From assembly GCA_030445275.1 (NCBI GenBank), contig JAUCSE010000012.1, positions 1 through 64,000 on the forward strand: a DNA stretch of 64,000 nt, in the 5' to 3' direction. This document shows positions 27,504 through 36,526 of this stretch, one piece after another (position 1 is the first letter of the stretch; the number at the start of each line of letters is the position of its first letter). The translations under genes were made by a program, and so were the position numbers. Source of the stretch: Mucilaginibacter sp. Lineage in GTDB: Bacteria > Bacteroidota > Bacteroidia > Sphingobacteriales > Sphingobacteriaceae. The notes below the pieces were generated by a model that ran no database searches, was not told the origin of the DNA, and saw nothing but the letters and a program-made list of their open reading frames with translations.

Positions 27504-29240
27504 TTAAACGCCCAGATCCTGCATAATACCATCAATTTTGGCTTCCAGTTGCTTATCGGTTTCTTTATAAGCCTCTTTGCCGGCCAATTTTCCGTTTACG
27601 CTGCAGTAAAACTTGATCTTAGGCTCGGTACCTGACGGACGGGCAGAAATAATGCTTCCGTCAGCTGTAATAAATTGCAGCACATCAGATTTTGGCAGTT
27701 CAATAGCTTTGGTGATATTGGTATTCAGATCAGTTTCAACACCCTTTTCATAATCTTTCAGGGTAGTAACTTTTGAACCGCCCAATGTTGATGGTGGGTT
27801 ATTCCTGAATTTATCCATCATAGCTATGATCTCCTCAGCGCCGGTTTTTCCTTTTTTGGTGATCGAGATCAGTTTTTCTTTATAAAAGCCATATTGTAAA
27901 TAAGTGTCAATAAGGGCTTCAAATAAGCTACTGCCTTTATCTTTATAGTAGGCGGTCATTTCAGAAATAAACGCGCTTGATACAATGGCATCCTTATCAC
28001 GCACCACCTCGCCTATCAAATAACCATAGCTTTCTTCCCCACCACCTATAAAGGTTTGTTTGCCCTGTAGCTGGGTCATCAGCTCGCCGATGTATTTAAA
28101 GCCGGTAAGCGTGTTATAATAGGTAACATTTTTGGCCTTGGCTATTGCCTCGATCAGGTTGGAGGTTACAATGGTTTTAACAATATACTCCTTGCCTGTA
28201 AGCTTGCCTTTTTCCTGCCAGGCGGTTAGCAGATAGTTGATCAGCAGGCTACCGGTTTGGTTACCGTTGAGCAGTATAAACTCATTATCGGTATTTTTTA
28301 CGGCGATACCTACACGATCGGCATCCGGGTCGGTAGCCAGAACCAGGTCGGCATCGGTTTCCTGCGCTTTTTTAAGAGCCAGGGTTAACGCTTCTTTTTC
28401 TTCCGGATTTGGATATATCACTGTTGGGAAATTACCATCAGGTGTAGTTTGCTCATCAACCAGTATCACGTTTTCAAAACCAAAAAGCTCCAGCGCTTTA
28501 GGCACCAGAGTTATCCCGGTTCCGTGAATTGGCGAGTACACAATTTTCAGGTCTTTTTGTCTTTTGATGACCTCTGGTGATATGGAAAGTTTTACGATCT
28601 CTGCTAAATACAGCTCGTCAATATCTTTACCTATTACTTCAATATTTGCATCAACCCGGTTAAACTTCACTTCATCAATACTCTTGATGGCTCCTACTTC
28701 GTCCATTACAGCTTTATCATGCGGTGCAACAAACTGACCGCCATCTTCGCCATAGGCTTTATAACCATTGTATTCCTTTGGATTGTGCGATGCGGTAAGC
28801 ATTACGCCGCTTTTGCAACCCAGATGACGTACCGCGAATGAAAGCTCTGGCGTTGGACGCAGCGCTTCAAAATAGTAAACATGTATACCATTTGCCGAAA
28901 AAACTTCAGCTGTAGTAGTAGCAAGAAAATCAGCGTTATTACGACTGTCATGAGCTATGGCTACCTTAATCTTTTGGCCGGGATAGGTCTTTTTCAAATA
29001 ATTGGCCAAACCCTGTGTAGCGGTACCAATGGTGTATTTATTAACGCGGTTTGAGCCGGGGCCCATGATACCACGAAGTCCCCCTGTTCCAAATTCAAGA
29101 TCCCTGTAAAAAGAATCAGTTAATTCTGTATAAGCCTTATCATCAAGGAGTTTCTGAATTTGCTTTTTAACATCAGCATCATAATTTCCCTGAAGCCATG
29201 TGTTTACTTTTTGTAGAACGGAGGGGTCTAATTCTTGCAT
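27504..29240 (-). CDS. phospho-sugar mutase (phosphoglucomutase/phosphomannomutase)
   Basis: A 578-residue enzyme of the alpha-D-phosphohexomutase superfamily. I start it at the ATG at 29240 (MQELDPSVLQ), as the 25 residues upstream look like translated leader. Features: GTGGLRGIMGPG near residue 51, the phosphoserine motif TASHNP (Ser151), the metal loop DPDADRVG, the sugar loop GGGEESYGY, and the phosphate loop SGTEPKIKFY at the C-terminus. It interconverts hexose 1- and 6-phosphates for glycan synthesis or glycogen use. Exact sugar preference is not readable. Confidence 0.92.
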   Translation of the reverse strand: MQELDPSVLQKVNTWLQGNYDADVKKQIQKLLDDKAYTELTDSFYRDLEFGTGGLRGIMGPGSNRVNKYTIGTATQGLANYLKKTYPGQKIKVAIAHDSRNNADFLATTTAEVFSANGIHVYYFEALRPTPELSFAVRHLGCKSGVMLTASHNPKEYNGYKAYGEDGGQFVAPHDKAVMDEVGAIKSIDEVKFNRVDANIEVIGKDIDELYLAEIVKLSISPEVIKRQKDLKIVYSPIHGTGITLVPKALELFGFENVILVDEQTTPDGNFPTVIYPNPEEKEALTLALKKAQETDADLVLATDPDADRVGIAVKNTDNEFILLNGNQTGSLLINYLLTAWQEKGKLTGKEYIVKTIVTSNLIEAIAKAKNVTYYNTLTGFKYIGELMTQLQGKQTFIGGGEESYGYLIGEVVRDKDAIVSSAFISEMTAYYKDKGSSLFEALIDTYLQYGFYKEKLISITKKGKTGAEEIIAMMDKFRNNPPSTLGGSKVTTLKDYEKGVETDLNTNITKAIELPKSDVLQFITADGSIISARPSGTEPKIKFYCSVNGKLAGKEAYKETDKQLEAKIDGIMQDLGV

Positions 29241-29428
29241 TGTGTAAGTATGTTTAATAGATAAAATTGTTAAATTCTGTTTGATAACAAATATGGTAAT
29301 AAAATGTGTGAGCACAATTGAACAATATAATATTCTGTGTATTTTTTTGAGAAATTTATAATGTGATAAGGCGATCTTTTTGATGGAGATGTTCCGTGTT
29401 CGTGTTCAGGTGTCCCCAAAACCCGCAC

Positions 29429-29472
29429 AAGAATGGAACAAGAATGGAACAAGAATGGAACAAGAATGGAAC
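29429..29472. repeat. tandem repeat, 4 copies of AAGAATGGAAC
   Basis: Four perfect 11-bp units AAGAATGGAAC in the 450-base gap between the mutase and the alpha-oxoamine synthase gene. The last unit runs into a long perfect palindrome. Confidence 0.9.
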
Positions 29473-29500
29473 ACAGACACCATGGTGTCTGTGTTCCATT
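29465..29500. repeat. 36-bp perfect palindrome
   Basis: The half-site AATGGAACACAGACACCA (29465-29482) is followed without spacer by its exact complement (29483-29500). The outer AATGGAAC is the same word as the adjacent 11-bp tandem repeat. With no loop it would extrude as a cruciform, or form an RNA hairpin with a small end loop. Confidence 0.9.
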
Positions 29501-29510
29501 ATAACCACCG

Positions 29511-29607
29511 CGTCATTGCGAGGTACGAAGCAATCTCTATGCTGTACAGAGCAAACCTGCATAGTTGACCTGCTGATGTAGAGATTGCTTCGTACCTCGC
29601 AATGACG
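29511..29607. repeat. palindromic dispersed repeat, TCATTGCG family
   Basis: Third and most regular copy: the arms CGTCATTGCGAGGTACGAAG and its complement ending CTTCGTACCTCGCAATGACG, plus an inner AGCAATCTC/GAGATTGCT, pair perfectly for about 29 bases around a 39-base centre. Confidence 0.85.
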
Positions 29608-29630
29608 TGTGGGGAGAAATGACAGTATAA

Positions 29631-29676
29631 TATAAAAGAGAAAGGCCACAGTTTCCTGTGGCCTTTCTCTTTTATA
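29631..29676 (-). terminator. terminator of the alpha-oxoamine synthase gene
   Basis: A perfect hairpin of more than 20 bp (centre GGCCACAG-TTTC-CTGTGGCC, extended by AAAGAGAAA/TTTCTCTTT), 16 bases after the minus-strand stop codon at 29692. The symmetrical T/A-rich flanks allow action in both directions. Confidence 0.85.
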
Positions 29677-29691
29677 TCAGTATATAGGCAA

Positions 29692-30936
29692 TTAAGCTAT
29701 TTCCAGTTTGTCTTCTTTGTAAAAACCGGATCTTAATTTTTCGGCCATTTCGGTGTAGGCATCAAGCGTGCGTTGTACATCATCTAACGAATGCGACGCG
29801 GTTGGTATTAAACGCAATACTATTAAGCCCTTAGGAATAACCGGGTAGATCACTATGGAGCAGAATATACCATAGTTTTCGCGCAGATCGCGGGTTAGAC
29901 TGGTGGCCTCATACAGATCGCCCTTTAAAAATACCGGGGTAACCATGCTGTTGCTCTGGCCCAAGTCAAAGCCACGTTCTTTTAGTCCTTTTTGCAGGGT
30001 AGTAGCTATCAGCCACAATTTTTCGCGTAGCTCTGGTTTTGATTTCAACAGTTCAAAACGTTTTTTCAGGCCGATTACCATAGGCATTGGTAAAGCCTTG
30101 GCAAAGGTTTGCGAACGCATATTATAACGCAGGAAATGAACTATCTGCTCATCAGCCGCTACAAATGCGCCAATACCTGCCATTGATTTGGCAAAGGTAC
30201 CGAAGTATACATCAACGCCATCAACACAATCCTGTGCTTCATGCGTACCGCCACCGGTTTTACCCATGGTACCAAAACCGTGCGCATCATCAACCAATAA
30301 ACGGAAATCAAATTTCTTTTTCAGTTCAACAATTTCCTTCAGCTTGCCCTGAACGCCTGACATACCAAAAACACCTTCGGTGATCAATAATATACCGCCG
30401 CCGGTTTGCTCGGTTAAGCGGGTAGCGCGTTCCAGTTGTTTTTCGCAGCTTTCCAGGTCGTTATGCTGGTAAACAAAACGTTTACCCATATGCAGGCGCA
30501 CACCATCAATAATACAGGCGTGTGATTCGGCATCGTATACAATAACATCGTTTCTGTCAACCAGTGCATCAATGATCGATACCATACCCTGGTAACCATA
30601 GTTCAGTAAAAAAGCGGCTTGCTTGCCAACAAAAGTTGCCAGGCTATTTTCCAGCTCTTCATGGTGTATGGAGTTACCTGACATCATGCGGGCACCCATT
30701 GGATAGGCCATGCCATAATCAGCAGCAGCCTGCGCATCTGCGGCCCTTACTTCGGGATGGTTTGCCAGGCCGAGGTAATTATTCAGACTCCAGATTAAAT
30801 GTTCCTTGCCATTAAATTGCATGTGCGGCCCGATCTCCCCTTCCAGTTTAGGAAATGAAAAATAACCGTGCGACCATTTTTGATGCTGCCCGATAGGACC
30901 TCCCAGGCTTTTTGTTATTTTGTCAAATAAATCCAA
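29692..30936 (-). CDS. alpha-oxoamine synthase family PLP enzyme
   Basis: A 414-residue fold-type I PLP enzyme of the KBL/BioF/serine palmitoyltransferase (alpha-oxoamine synthase) family, which condenses an amino acid with an acyl-CoA. Visible residues: Lys250 in GTFAKSMAGIG (internal aldimine), Asp217-Ala-His219 in VDDAHGFGTMG, His139 in DAESHACIIDG (stacks on PLP). Candidate activities are 2-amino-3-ketobutyrate lyase, 8-amino-7-oxononanoate synthase, or a sphingolipid-forming synthase, which Sphingobacteriaceae possess. No bio, tdh or sphingolipid gene is nearby, so the choice is open. Confidence 0.85.
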   Translation of the reverse strand: MDLFDKITKSLGGPIGQHQKWSHGYFSFPKLEGEIGPHMQFNGKEHLIWSLNNYLGLANHPEVRAADAQAAADYGMAYPMGARMMSGNSIHHEELENSLATFVGKQAAFLLNYGYQGMVSIIDALVDRNDVIVYDAESHACIIDGVRLHMGKRFVYQHNDLESCEKQLERATRLTEQTGGGILLITEGVFGMSGVQGKLKEIVELKKKFDFRLLVDDAHGFGTMGKTGGGTHEAQDCVDGVDVYFGTFAKSMAGIGAFVAADEQIVHFLRYNMRSQTFAKALPMPMVIGLKKRFELLKSKPELREKLWLIATTLQKGLKERGFDLGQSNSMVTPVFLKGDLYEATSLTRDLRENYGIFCSIVIYPVIPKGLIVLRLIPTASHSLDDVQRTLDAYTEMAEKLRSGFYKEDKLEIA

Positions 30937-31040
30937 AATAGTATGCTTTTTTTAGATGGTTATAAAAATACAAATATAGCCGTTTTAACTGCTTATGGCA
31001 ATAGCTATAACTTTTTAGAATAGGTTATAACTAAGTAACA

Positions 31041-31167
31041 AGTATCAAGTAGTTAGTATCAAGACTTTGCTGCCAAACCAGCTTGTGGATACTCTTAATT
31101 AAAAAAGCCATTATAAAAATTTTTATTCTTTATAATGGCTTTTCAATTTATCTTGATACTTGATACT
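31041..31167. repeat. inverted repeat, TATCAAGTAG family, around the ftsZ terminator
   Basis: The left arm AGTATCAAGTAGTTAGTATC (31041-31060) is complemented by CTTGATACTTGATACT at 31152-31167. It encloses the ftsZ terminator and reaches into the ftsZ stop codon (31166-31168). The words match the elements at 24265-24360 and 40399-40428. Confidence 0.7.
31103..31143 (-). terminator. terminator of the dcw cluster after ftsZ
   Basis: Exact 15-bp arms AAAAGCCATTATAAA/TTTATAATGGCTTTT around an 11-base loop, with a T-run and AATT following on the minus strand. It lies 22 bases beyond the ftsZ stop and marks the end of the 16-kb cluster. Confidence 0.85.
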
Positions 31168-32773
31168 AATCTGCATTATCATGTAAAAACGAATTGTTTT
31201 TACGAATCTCGGTATTACCTTCGTTATCCGGGATCAGGCTGAACCTGGAGATCTGGCTTTCGTCAGATTGCGGAGTGTCCTGCAGGGCTATTTCTTTGCG
31301 TTTATAGGCCGGCACATTTTCCAGCTCCTGGATGTTGCCGCTGCGCAGTTTCATGCTCAGGTCTTTCAAACGCATAATACGCTCGCGCGATTTTTTCAGC
31401 TGCTCCTCAATTGATTCATCAGTTTTATGATCATCAGCACCAATTACTGGCTCTGGTTCAGGGGCTGGTGGTTCAGGCATTCTTTCTTCCCTCACAGGAG
31501 CTGCGTATGATTCCGGCTCGCTCATTTTAAAAGTAAAACCAGCTGTATCAGCTTCGTTCTCTTCTTCATGATCTTCGTCGGTCAGGTTATAGCGCATCAC
31601 TGCCTCTTCCTTCGCTTCCTCTTTATCGGCGCGAGCAAACATATCAAACAAGCCGGTTTGTTTTGGCTCGTCTTTTGGTAGTTTCATATAAGGCTCGGCA
31701 GTAGCGTTGGCTTTTACCGGGTTAATGAACTCGTTTACTGGCTTTACCAAAGGCTTAGCCTCAGGCTCCAACATAGAGATGATCTTTTTGTTGCTGTTCT
31801 CTTTTTCGCGCTCATCTTTGGTTTGGAAACCGGTAGCGATGATCGTTACCGATAATTGTTCGCCCAGGTTATCATCCACGCAGTTACCCCATATCAGGTC
31901 GGCAGCCAGTCCAGCTTCTTCCTGTATGTAATCGGTAATGATGCTCACCTCATCCATGGTTACCTCTTTAAGGCCCGAGCTGATGTTAAGCAGGATATAA
32001 CGTGCACCTTCAATTTCATTATCCTTTAACAATGGTGATGATAAGGCACCTTCCACAGCCTTCAAAGCACGGTTCTCACCGTCGGCTGTTGAGCTACCCA
32101 TTATTGATACGCCACTGTCCTTCATCACCGTGCGCACATCCTTAAAGTCAACGTTGATATAACCTGGTAAGGTAATGATCTCGGCAATACCTTTGGCGGC
32201 AGTTGTTAATATATCATCGGCCTGTGCAAAGGCAGAGCTCATGGTTAAGTTTCCAAATATCTGGCGTAACCTGTCGTTTGATATCACCAGGAACGAATCG
32301 ACATATTTTTTCAATTCTTCCAGTCCGGCATCGGCCTGCATTTTACGGCGTTTTCCTTCAAAGGAGAATGGAGTGGTTATAATACCCACCACCAATATAT
32401 CCATTTCGCGGGCTGCCTTGGCAATTATCGGGCTGGCACCTGTACCTGTACCGCCACCCATACCTGCTGTAATGAACAGCATTTTGGTATTAACGCCCAG
32501 CATTTGCTTAATATCGTCGATATTCTCAATAGCTGAGTTTTTGCCCACCTCTGGTATTGAACCGGCACCCATCCCTTCAGTAAGACTTGCACCTAACTGT
32601 ACCTTGTTTGGTATAGGACTTAGCTCCAATGCCTGGGCATCAGTGTTGCAAATTATAAAGTCAACACCGGTTATCCCTTGCCTGTACATATGGTTCACTG
32701 CGTTACCGCCGCCACCGCCAACACCAATTACTTTGATGATTGACGACTTTTCTTTTAACATCTCAAACTGCAT
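31166..32773 (-). CDS. ftsZ: cell division protein FtsZ
   Basis: A 535-residue tubulin-like GTPase that forms the Z ring. The start MQFEMLKEKSSIIKVIG matches Bacteroidota FtsZ. The glycine-rich N-terminal loop VGGGGGNAVNHM and the tubulin signature GGGTGTG (residues 106-112) are intact, as is the T7-type NVDFKDVRTVM segment. The core ends near residue 320; about 210 residues of acidic, Pro/Glu-rich linker and a conserved PAYKRK segment follow, an extended tail as is usual in this phylum. It is the last gene of the dcw cluster. Three DnaA-box-like 9-mers lie 67-108 bases upstream of the start. Confidence 0.97.
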   Translation of the reverse strand: MQFEMLKEKSSIIKVIGVGGGGGNAVNHMYRQGITGVDFIICNTDAQALELSPIPNKVQLGASLTEGMGAGSIPEVGKNSAIENIDDIKQMLGVNTKMLFITAGMGGGTGTGASPIIAKAAREMDILVVGIITTPFSFEGKRRKMQADAGLEELKKYVDSFLVISNDRLRQIFGNLTMSSAFAQADDILTTAAKGIAEIITLPGYINVDFKDVRTVMKDSGVSIMGSSTADGENRALKAVEGALSSPLLKDNEIEGARYILLNISSGLKEVTMDEVSIITDYIQEEAGLAADLIWGNCVDDNLGEQLSVTIIATGFQTKDEREKENSNKKIISMLEPEAKPLVKPVNEFINPVKANATAEPYMKLPKDEPKQTGLFDMFARADKEEAKEEAVMRYNLTDEDHEEENEADTAGFTFKMSEPESYAAPVREERMPEPPAPEPEPVIGADDHKTDESIEEQLKKSRERIMRLKDLSMKLRSGNIQELENVPAYKRKEIALQDTPQSDESQISRFSLIPDNEGNTEIRKNNSFLHDNAD

Positions 32774-32839
32774 GATCTTCGTTTTCAGCTATATGTGATT
32801 CAACCAATATTTAGATTTTACCAACGTAATAATATGACT

Positions 32840-32881
32840 TTTTCCACAAAGGTTTTCCACAATTGTCAATAATGTGGAAAA
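32840..32881. promoter_or_regulatory. three DnaA-box-like 9-mers upstream of ftsZ
   Basis: TTTTCCACA occurs at 32840-32848 and 32853-32861 on the plus strand and at 32873-32881 on the minus strand (TGTGGAAAA). Each differs by one base from the consensus TTATCCACA. They lie in the 127-base ftsA-ftsZ gap. The second and third can also pair as a hairpin in RNA, so a structural role is an alternative. Confidence 0.45.
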
Positions 32882-32900
32882 GTTAGTTTCTTGTGAATAA

Positions 32901-34244
32901 TTACTTCAAAAAGTCCTCGTCGTTAATATCGTCTTTTATAAATGTGATACTCTTTTTCAACAACCTGTCAAACAAACCACCTTCTTTTGCTTTGGGTTCG
33001 TATTTGGGTTTTTCTGTTTTTGTTTCGGCACCTGGTGCCGCATTCATGTATTCTGTTTTCTGGATACCTTTTATCAGCAGGCCTATACTTGTAGCAAAAG
33101 TTGGGCTTTGCAGCTCTTCGTAAATATTTTTTGGCAGCACTTCGTTTTTAGCCAGATGCTCTGTAGGATAACCTACGCGGCAATCTAAACCGGTCACAAA
33201 CTCCACCAGTTGACGCAAATGTTTCAACTGTGCGCCACCACCTGTAATTACAATACCGGCTATCAGTTTTTTCTCGTAACCTGATGATTTGATCTCGTAA
33301 TACACATGCTCCACAATCTCTTCCATACGGGCCTGGATAACATAAGCCAGGTTTTTTACCGAGATTTCTTTTGGCTCCCGGCCACGTAAGCCAGGTACAC
33401 AAACAATCTCGTTCTCTTTATTTTCATCAGCCAGTGCCGATCCAAACCTTACTTTCAACTGCTCGGCAATGTTGCGCATTACAGAACAACCCTCACGGAT
33501 ATCCTCCGTTACGCTGTTACCACCAAAAGGAATCACGGCAGTATGGCGAATAATACCTTCGTGGAATATGGCCACGTCAGTAGTACCACCACCTATATCA
33601 ACCAGCACTACACCGGCTTCTTTTTCCTCTTCGCTCAATACAGCCTCTGACGATGCCAATGGCTCCAGGATCAGGTCCTGGCTATCCAAACTGGCTTTGT
33701 TAACGCATTTCACTATATTTTTGATAGCGGTAACCTGGCCAGATATAATGTGGAAGTTGGCTTCCAATCTTACACCTGCCATACCAATAGGATCTTTGAT
33801 ACCTGGCTCGTTATCAACCGTAAACTCTTGCGGCAGTACATGGATGATCTCTTCGCCCGGAGGCATCACGAGGTTATACATGTCTTCGATCAGTTTATCA
33901 ATGTCCTTACGGCCAATTTCTGATTGCAGGTCACGGCGGGTTATTAATCCGCGATGCTGCAGGCTTTTAATGTGTTGACCCGCAATACCCACAAACACTA
34001 CCCTGATCTCTACATTTGATTGCGCGCCGGCTACATCAACCGCCAGGGTAATACCCTGCACTGTTTTATCTATATTTGATACCATACCACGGGTAACACC
34101 CGCAGATTCGGCCTTGCCAATTCCTAAAACCTCAATCTTCCCGTTCTTGCTCCTGCGACCAACAATGGCGCATATTTTAGTAGTCCCGATATCCAATCCT
34201 ACTACAATTGGCGAACTTTTTTCTTGTGTTGAGCTTTTGTCCAT
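32901..34244 (-). CDS. ftsA: cell division protein FtsA
   Basis: A 447-residue actin-fold ATPase that anchors FtsZ to the membrane. The phosphate-1 loop VVGLDIGTTKICAIVG, the phosphate-2 region VVLVDIGGGTTDVA and the adenosine motif IVITGGGAQL are present. The SHS2 (1C) insertion lies after residue 80. The C-terminal region GGLFDRLLKKS can form the amphipathic membrane helix. It follows ftsQ by 4 bases and precedes ftsZ by 127 bases. Confidence 0.95.
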   Translation of the reverse strand: MDKSSTQEKSSPIVVGLDIGTTKICAIVGRRSKNGKIEVLGIGKAESAGVTRGMVSNIDKTVQGITLAVDVAGAQSNVEIRVVFVGIAGQHIKSLQHRGLITRRDLQSEIGRKDIDKLIEDMYNLVMPPGEEIIHVLPQEFTVDNEPGIKDPIGMAGVRLEANFHIISGQVTAIKNIVKCVNKASLDSQDLILEPLASSEAVLSEEEKEAGVVLVDIGGGTTDVAIFHEGIIRHTAVIPFGGNSVTEDIREGCSVMRNIAEQLKVRFGSALADENKENEIVCVPGLRGREPKEISVKNLAYVIQARMEEIVEHVYYEIKSSGYEKKLIAGIVITGGGAQLKHLRQLVEFVTGLDCRVGYPTEHLAKNEVLPKNIYEELQSPTFATSIGLLIKGIQKTEYMNAAPGAETKTEKPKYEPKAKEGGLFDRLLKKSITFIKDDINDEDFLK

Positions 34245-34248
34245 ATTC

Positions 34249-35118
34249 CTAATTTATTTGCGAGCTTGTATCCTTTTCCATTTTAACAGAATCTGCTTTC
34301 GGGCTTACCGCCTTACTAGCCTTGATCGAATCTGCCTTCATATTTTCATTTTTAATACCCACCACCTGGCCAGAGTATTTAATATTTATCATCCTGTATT
34401 TATCCCAGCCTACCTTTGGCAGCACTTCTTTATAAAATGCCAGCAGGTTAGCGAACTTTACCTGTAGTGAGTCGGCATTACCTATCAATATTCTTTGATT
34501 GCCCACACGTGGTATCAGTTCAATTTCATGATCCTTGTTTACATATAGCTGCGCTATCTGCGCGTCCCATAAGGAGTCCTTACGTATAAAATCGGCGGTC
34601 AGGAACAGGTCCTTAGCCACACGGGTATGCAACGAATCAACATGGTTGGTAAACAATTCATCAATAAAACCATTGGCCACCAATACCCTTGCCGTAAAAT
34701 TTGACGACAGTGGAATTTTTAAACCATGCTGATCAACATAAAAATCCATATCATAATGGTTCATGACCCGCAGTATAGGCTGCCGCTGACTTACCTCGAC
34801 CCTTAAAACACCATCCATTTCGGTATAAACCTTAGCAAACTCAATAAATGGATTGGCCTTTAGCTTATTTTCCAGATCCTGTATATCTATACCCTCCAGC
34901 TTGCGACCTATCAGTGTATGACTGCTGGTTTGCAATATCTGGTCAACTTCCTGCTTATCTATAAAATACTGACTACCCGGTATGTTAACTTTTACAGCCG
35001 TACATATCAGGCTGGCTTTTTTCACTTCAATAAAACTCATGAGCACAACGAGGCCACCCAGGCAAATTATCCAGGCGAAACCTACTAACAGGCGCTTCCA
35101 AATGAGTTTTTTATCCAT
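34249..35118 (-). CDS. ftsQ: cell division protein FtsQ
   Basis: A 289-residue bitopic protein: short cytoplasmic N-terminus, one transmembrane helix (about residues 10-29), then a periplasmic POTRA-like domain (IPGSQYFIDKQEVDQIL) and the FtsQ beta domain. The C-terminus is Lys/Asp/Ser-rich and variable. The position between murC and ftsA is that of ftsQ in dcw clusters, which supports the call where sequence is weakly conserved. It overlaps murC by 8 bases. It recruits the FtsL-FtsI part of the divisome. Confidence 0.85.
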   Translation of the reverse strand: MDKKLIWKRLLVGFAWIICLGGLVVLMSFIEVKKASLICTAVKVNIPGSQYFIDKQEVDQILQTSSHTLIGRKLEGIDIQDLENKLKANPFIEFAKVYTEMDGVLRVEVSQRQPILRVMNHYDMDFYVDQHGLKIPLSSNFTARVLVANGFIDELFTNHVDSLHTRVAKDLFLTADFIRKDSLWDAQIAQLYVNKDHEIELIPRVGNQRILIGNADSLQVKFANLLAFYKEVLPKVGWDKYRMINIKYSGQVVGIKNENMKADSIKASKAVSPKADSVKMEKDTSSQIN

Positions 35119-36469
35119 TGCTTAATATTTCTTTTAAAGGATGAACCAATGTATCAATATCACCCGCCCCTACAGTAAGCAGCAACTCCGGCTTCTCCTG
35201 TGCTACAGTAAGCAGCGCATCTTGTTTGCTCAGTTTACGTTTATTTTTCAGCTTCATGCGGTTCAACAGCATATCTGAATCAACACCTTCAATCGGCAGC
35301 TCACGGGCCGGGTAAATATCCAGCATGATCAGTTCGTCAACCATATCCAACACTTCGGCAAAGCCATCGGCAAAGTCGCGGGTGCGGGTATATAAATGCG
35401 GCTGAAAAATAGTGGTCAGCTTTTTATCAGGATATAATTTTTTTACTGACGATATGCAGGCCCTTAATTCTTCAGGGTGATGCGCATAATCATCAATATA
35501 AATATGCTGTGGTGTTTTAACGATGTATTCAAACCTGCGTTTAACACCCCTGAATGATCCCAGCGCACTTTTGATTGCTTCGGTATTGATATCCAACCTT
35601 AAAACGGCTTCAATAGCGGCAACCGCGTTCTCTACATTATGTGTGCCAGCTATACCCATTTTAATGTCGGGGATAGTGACATCGGCATTGATAAAGTCAA
35701 AATAAAAATCGCCGTTTTCAATACGGATGTTGGCCGCATGCGCATCAGCATTATGGTCATTCAGCGCATAGGTATAGCCTGTATCTAAAGGCAAGCCTTT
35801 TTTATGAACCAGCGTACCACCTTCCTTGATCTGCGATGCAAACAGCTTGAATGATTCAGTCAGGTGCGCATGATCGCCGTAAATATCCAGGTGGTCAGCA
35901 TCCATCGAAGTAATAATGGCCACATCCGGATACAGGGTAAGGAATGAGCGGTCATACTCGTCTGCCTCCACCACCATCACGTTGCTTTTACCATACAGCA
36001 CATTGCTTTGGTAATTGGATGATATGCCTCCCAAAAACGCAGAACAATCATTACCCGAATCCTTCAGGATATGTGCCACCATAGTTGAGGTAGTGGTTTT
36101 GCCATGTGTACCGCCAACCGCTATGGTAAAGGAGCTTTTGCTGATGAGGCCTAAAACCTGCGAGCGTTTAAACAGCTCAAAACCCTTGTTTTTAAAATAG
36201 TTGATGATCACCGAATCCTTTGGTACAGCCGGGGTGTAAATAATAAGCGTATCATCACAGGGCTTTTGAAAGCTCATGGGGATCCAGTCGGCCCGGTCAT
36301 CAAAAATAATTTGTATGCCCTCGTTATGCAGATCGTTAGTCAGATCTGTCGAGGTTTTATCGTACCCGCAAACAATACAGCCTAAATGATGGAAATAGCG
36401 GGCCAGGCCGCTCATCCCGATGCCGCCTATACCAATCAGGTAAACCCTTTGTATGTTGCGTAGTTCCAT
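35111..36469 (-). CDS. murC: UDP-N-acetylmuramate--L-alanine ligase
   Basis: A 452-residue cytoplasmic ATP-dependent Mur ligase adding L-Ala to UDP-MurNAc. The N-terminal Rossmann segment is LIGIGGIGMSGLARYFHHLG, the ATP loop AVGGTHGKTTTSTM, the central motif DADHLDIYGD, and the DYAHHPEE motif is typical of MurC. Length is normal. It lies between murG and ftsQ, overlapping the latter by 8 bases. Confidence 0.96.
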   Translation of the reverse strand: MELRNIQRVYLIGIGGIGMSGLARYFHHLGCIVCGYDKTSTDLTNDLHNEGIQIIFDDRADWIPMSFQKPCDDTLIIYTPAVPKDSVIINYFKNKGFELFKRSQVLGLISKSSFTIAVGGTHGKTTTSTMVAHILKDSGNDCSAFLGGISSNYQSNVLYGKSNVMVVEADEYDRSFLTLYPDVAIITSMDADHLDIYGDHAHLTESFKLFASQIKEGGTLVHKKGLPLDTGYTYALNDHNADAHAANIRIENGDFYFDFINADVTIPDIKMGIAGTHNVENAVAAIEAVLRLDINTEAIKSALGSFRGVKRRFEYIVKTPQHIYIDDYAHHPEELRACISSVKKLYPDKKLTTIFQPHLYTRTRDFADGFAEVLDMVDELIMLDIYPARELPIEGVDSDMLLNRMKLKNKRKLSKQDALLTVAQEKPELLLTVGAGDIDTLVHPLKEILSNG

Positions 36470-36526
36470 TTTCCTTTTGTTTTTAAAATAGGCCCTCCAC
36501 TTTTGGGGAGTAGGAGGACCCTAATT

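Noticed and set aside
27504..29315. longer start for the phospho-sugar mutase
   Set aside because: The extra 25 residues resemble translated 5' leader, while MQELDPSVLQ at 29240 begins where family homology begins.
29429..29607. possible CRISPR array
   Set aside because: The repeats are contiguous 11-bp tandem units and a palindrome, without unique spacers of constant length, and no cas gene is present.
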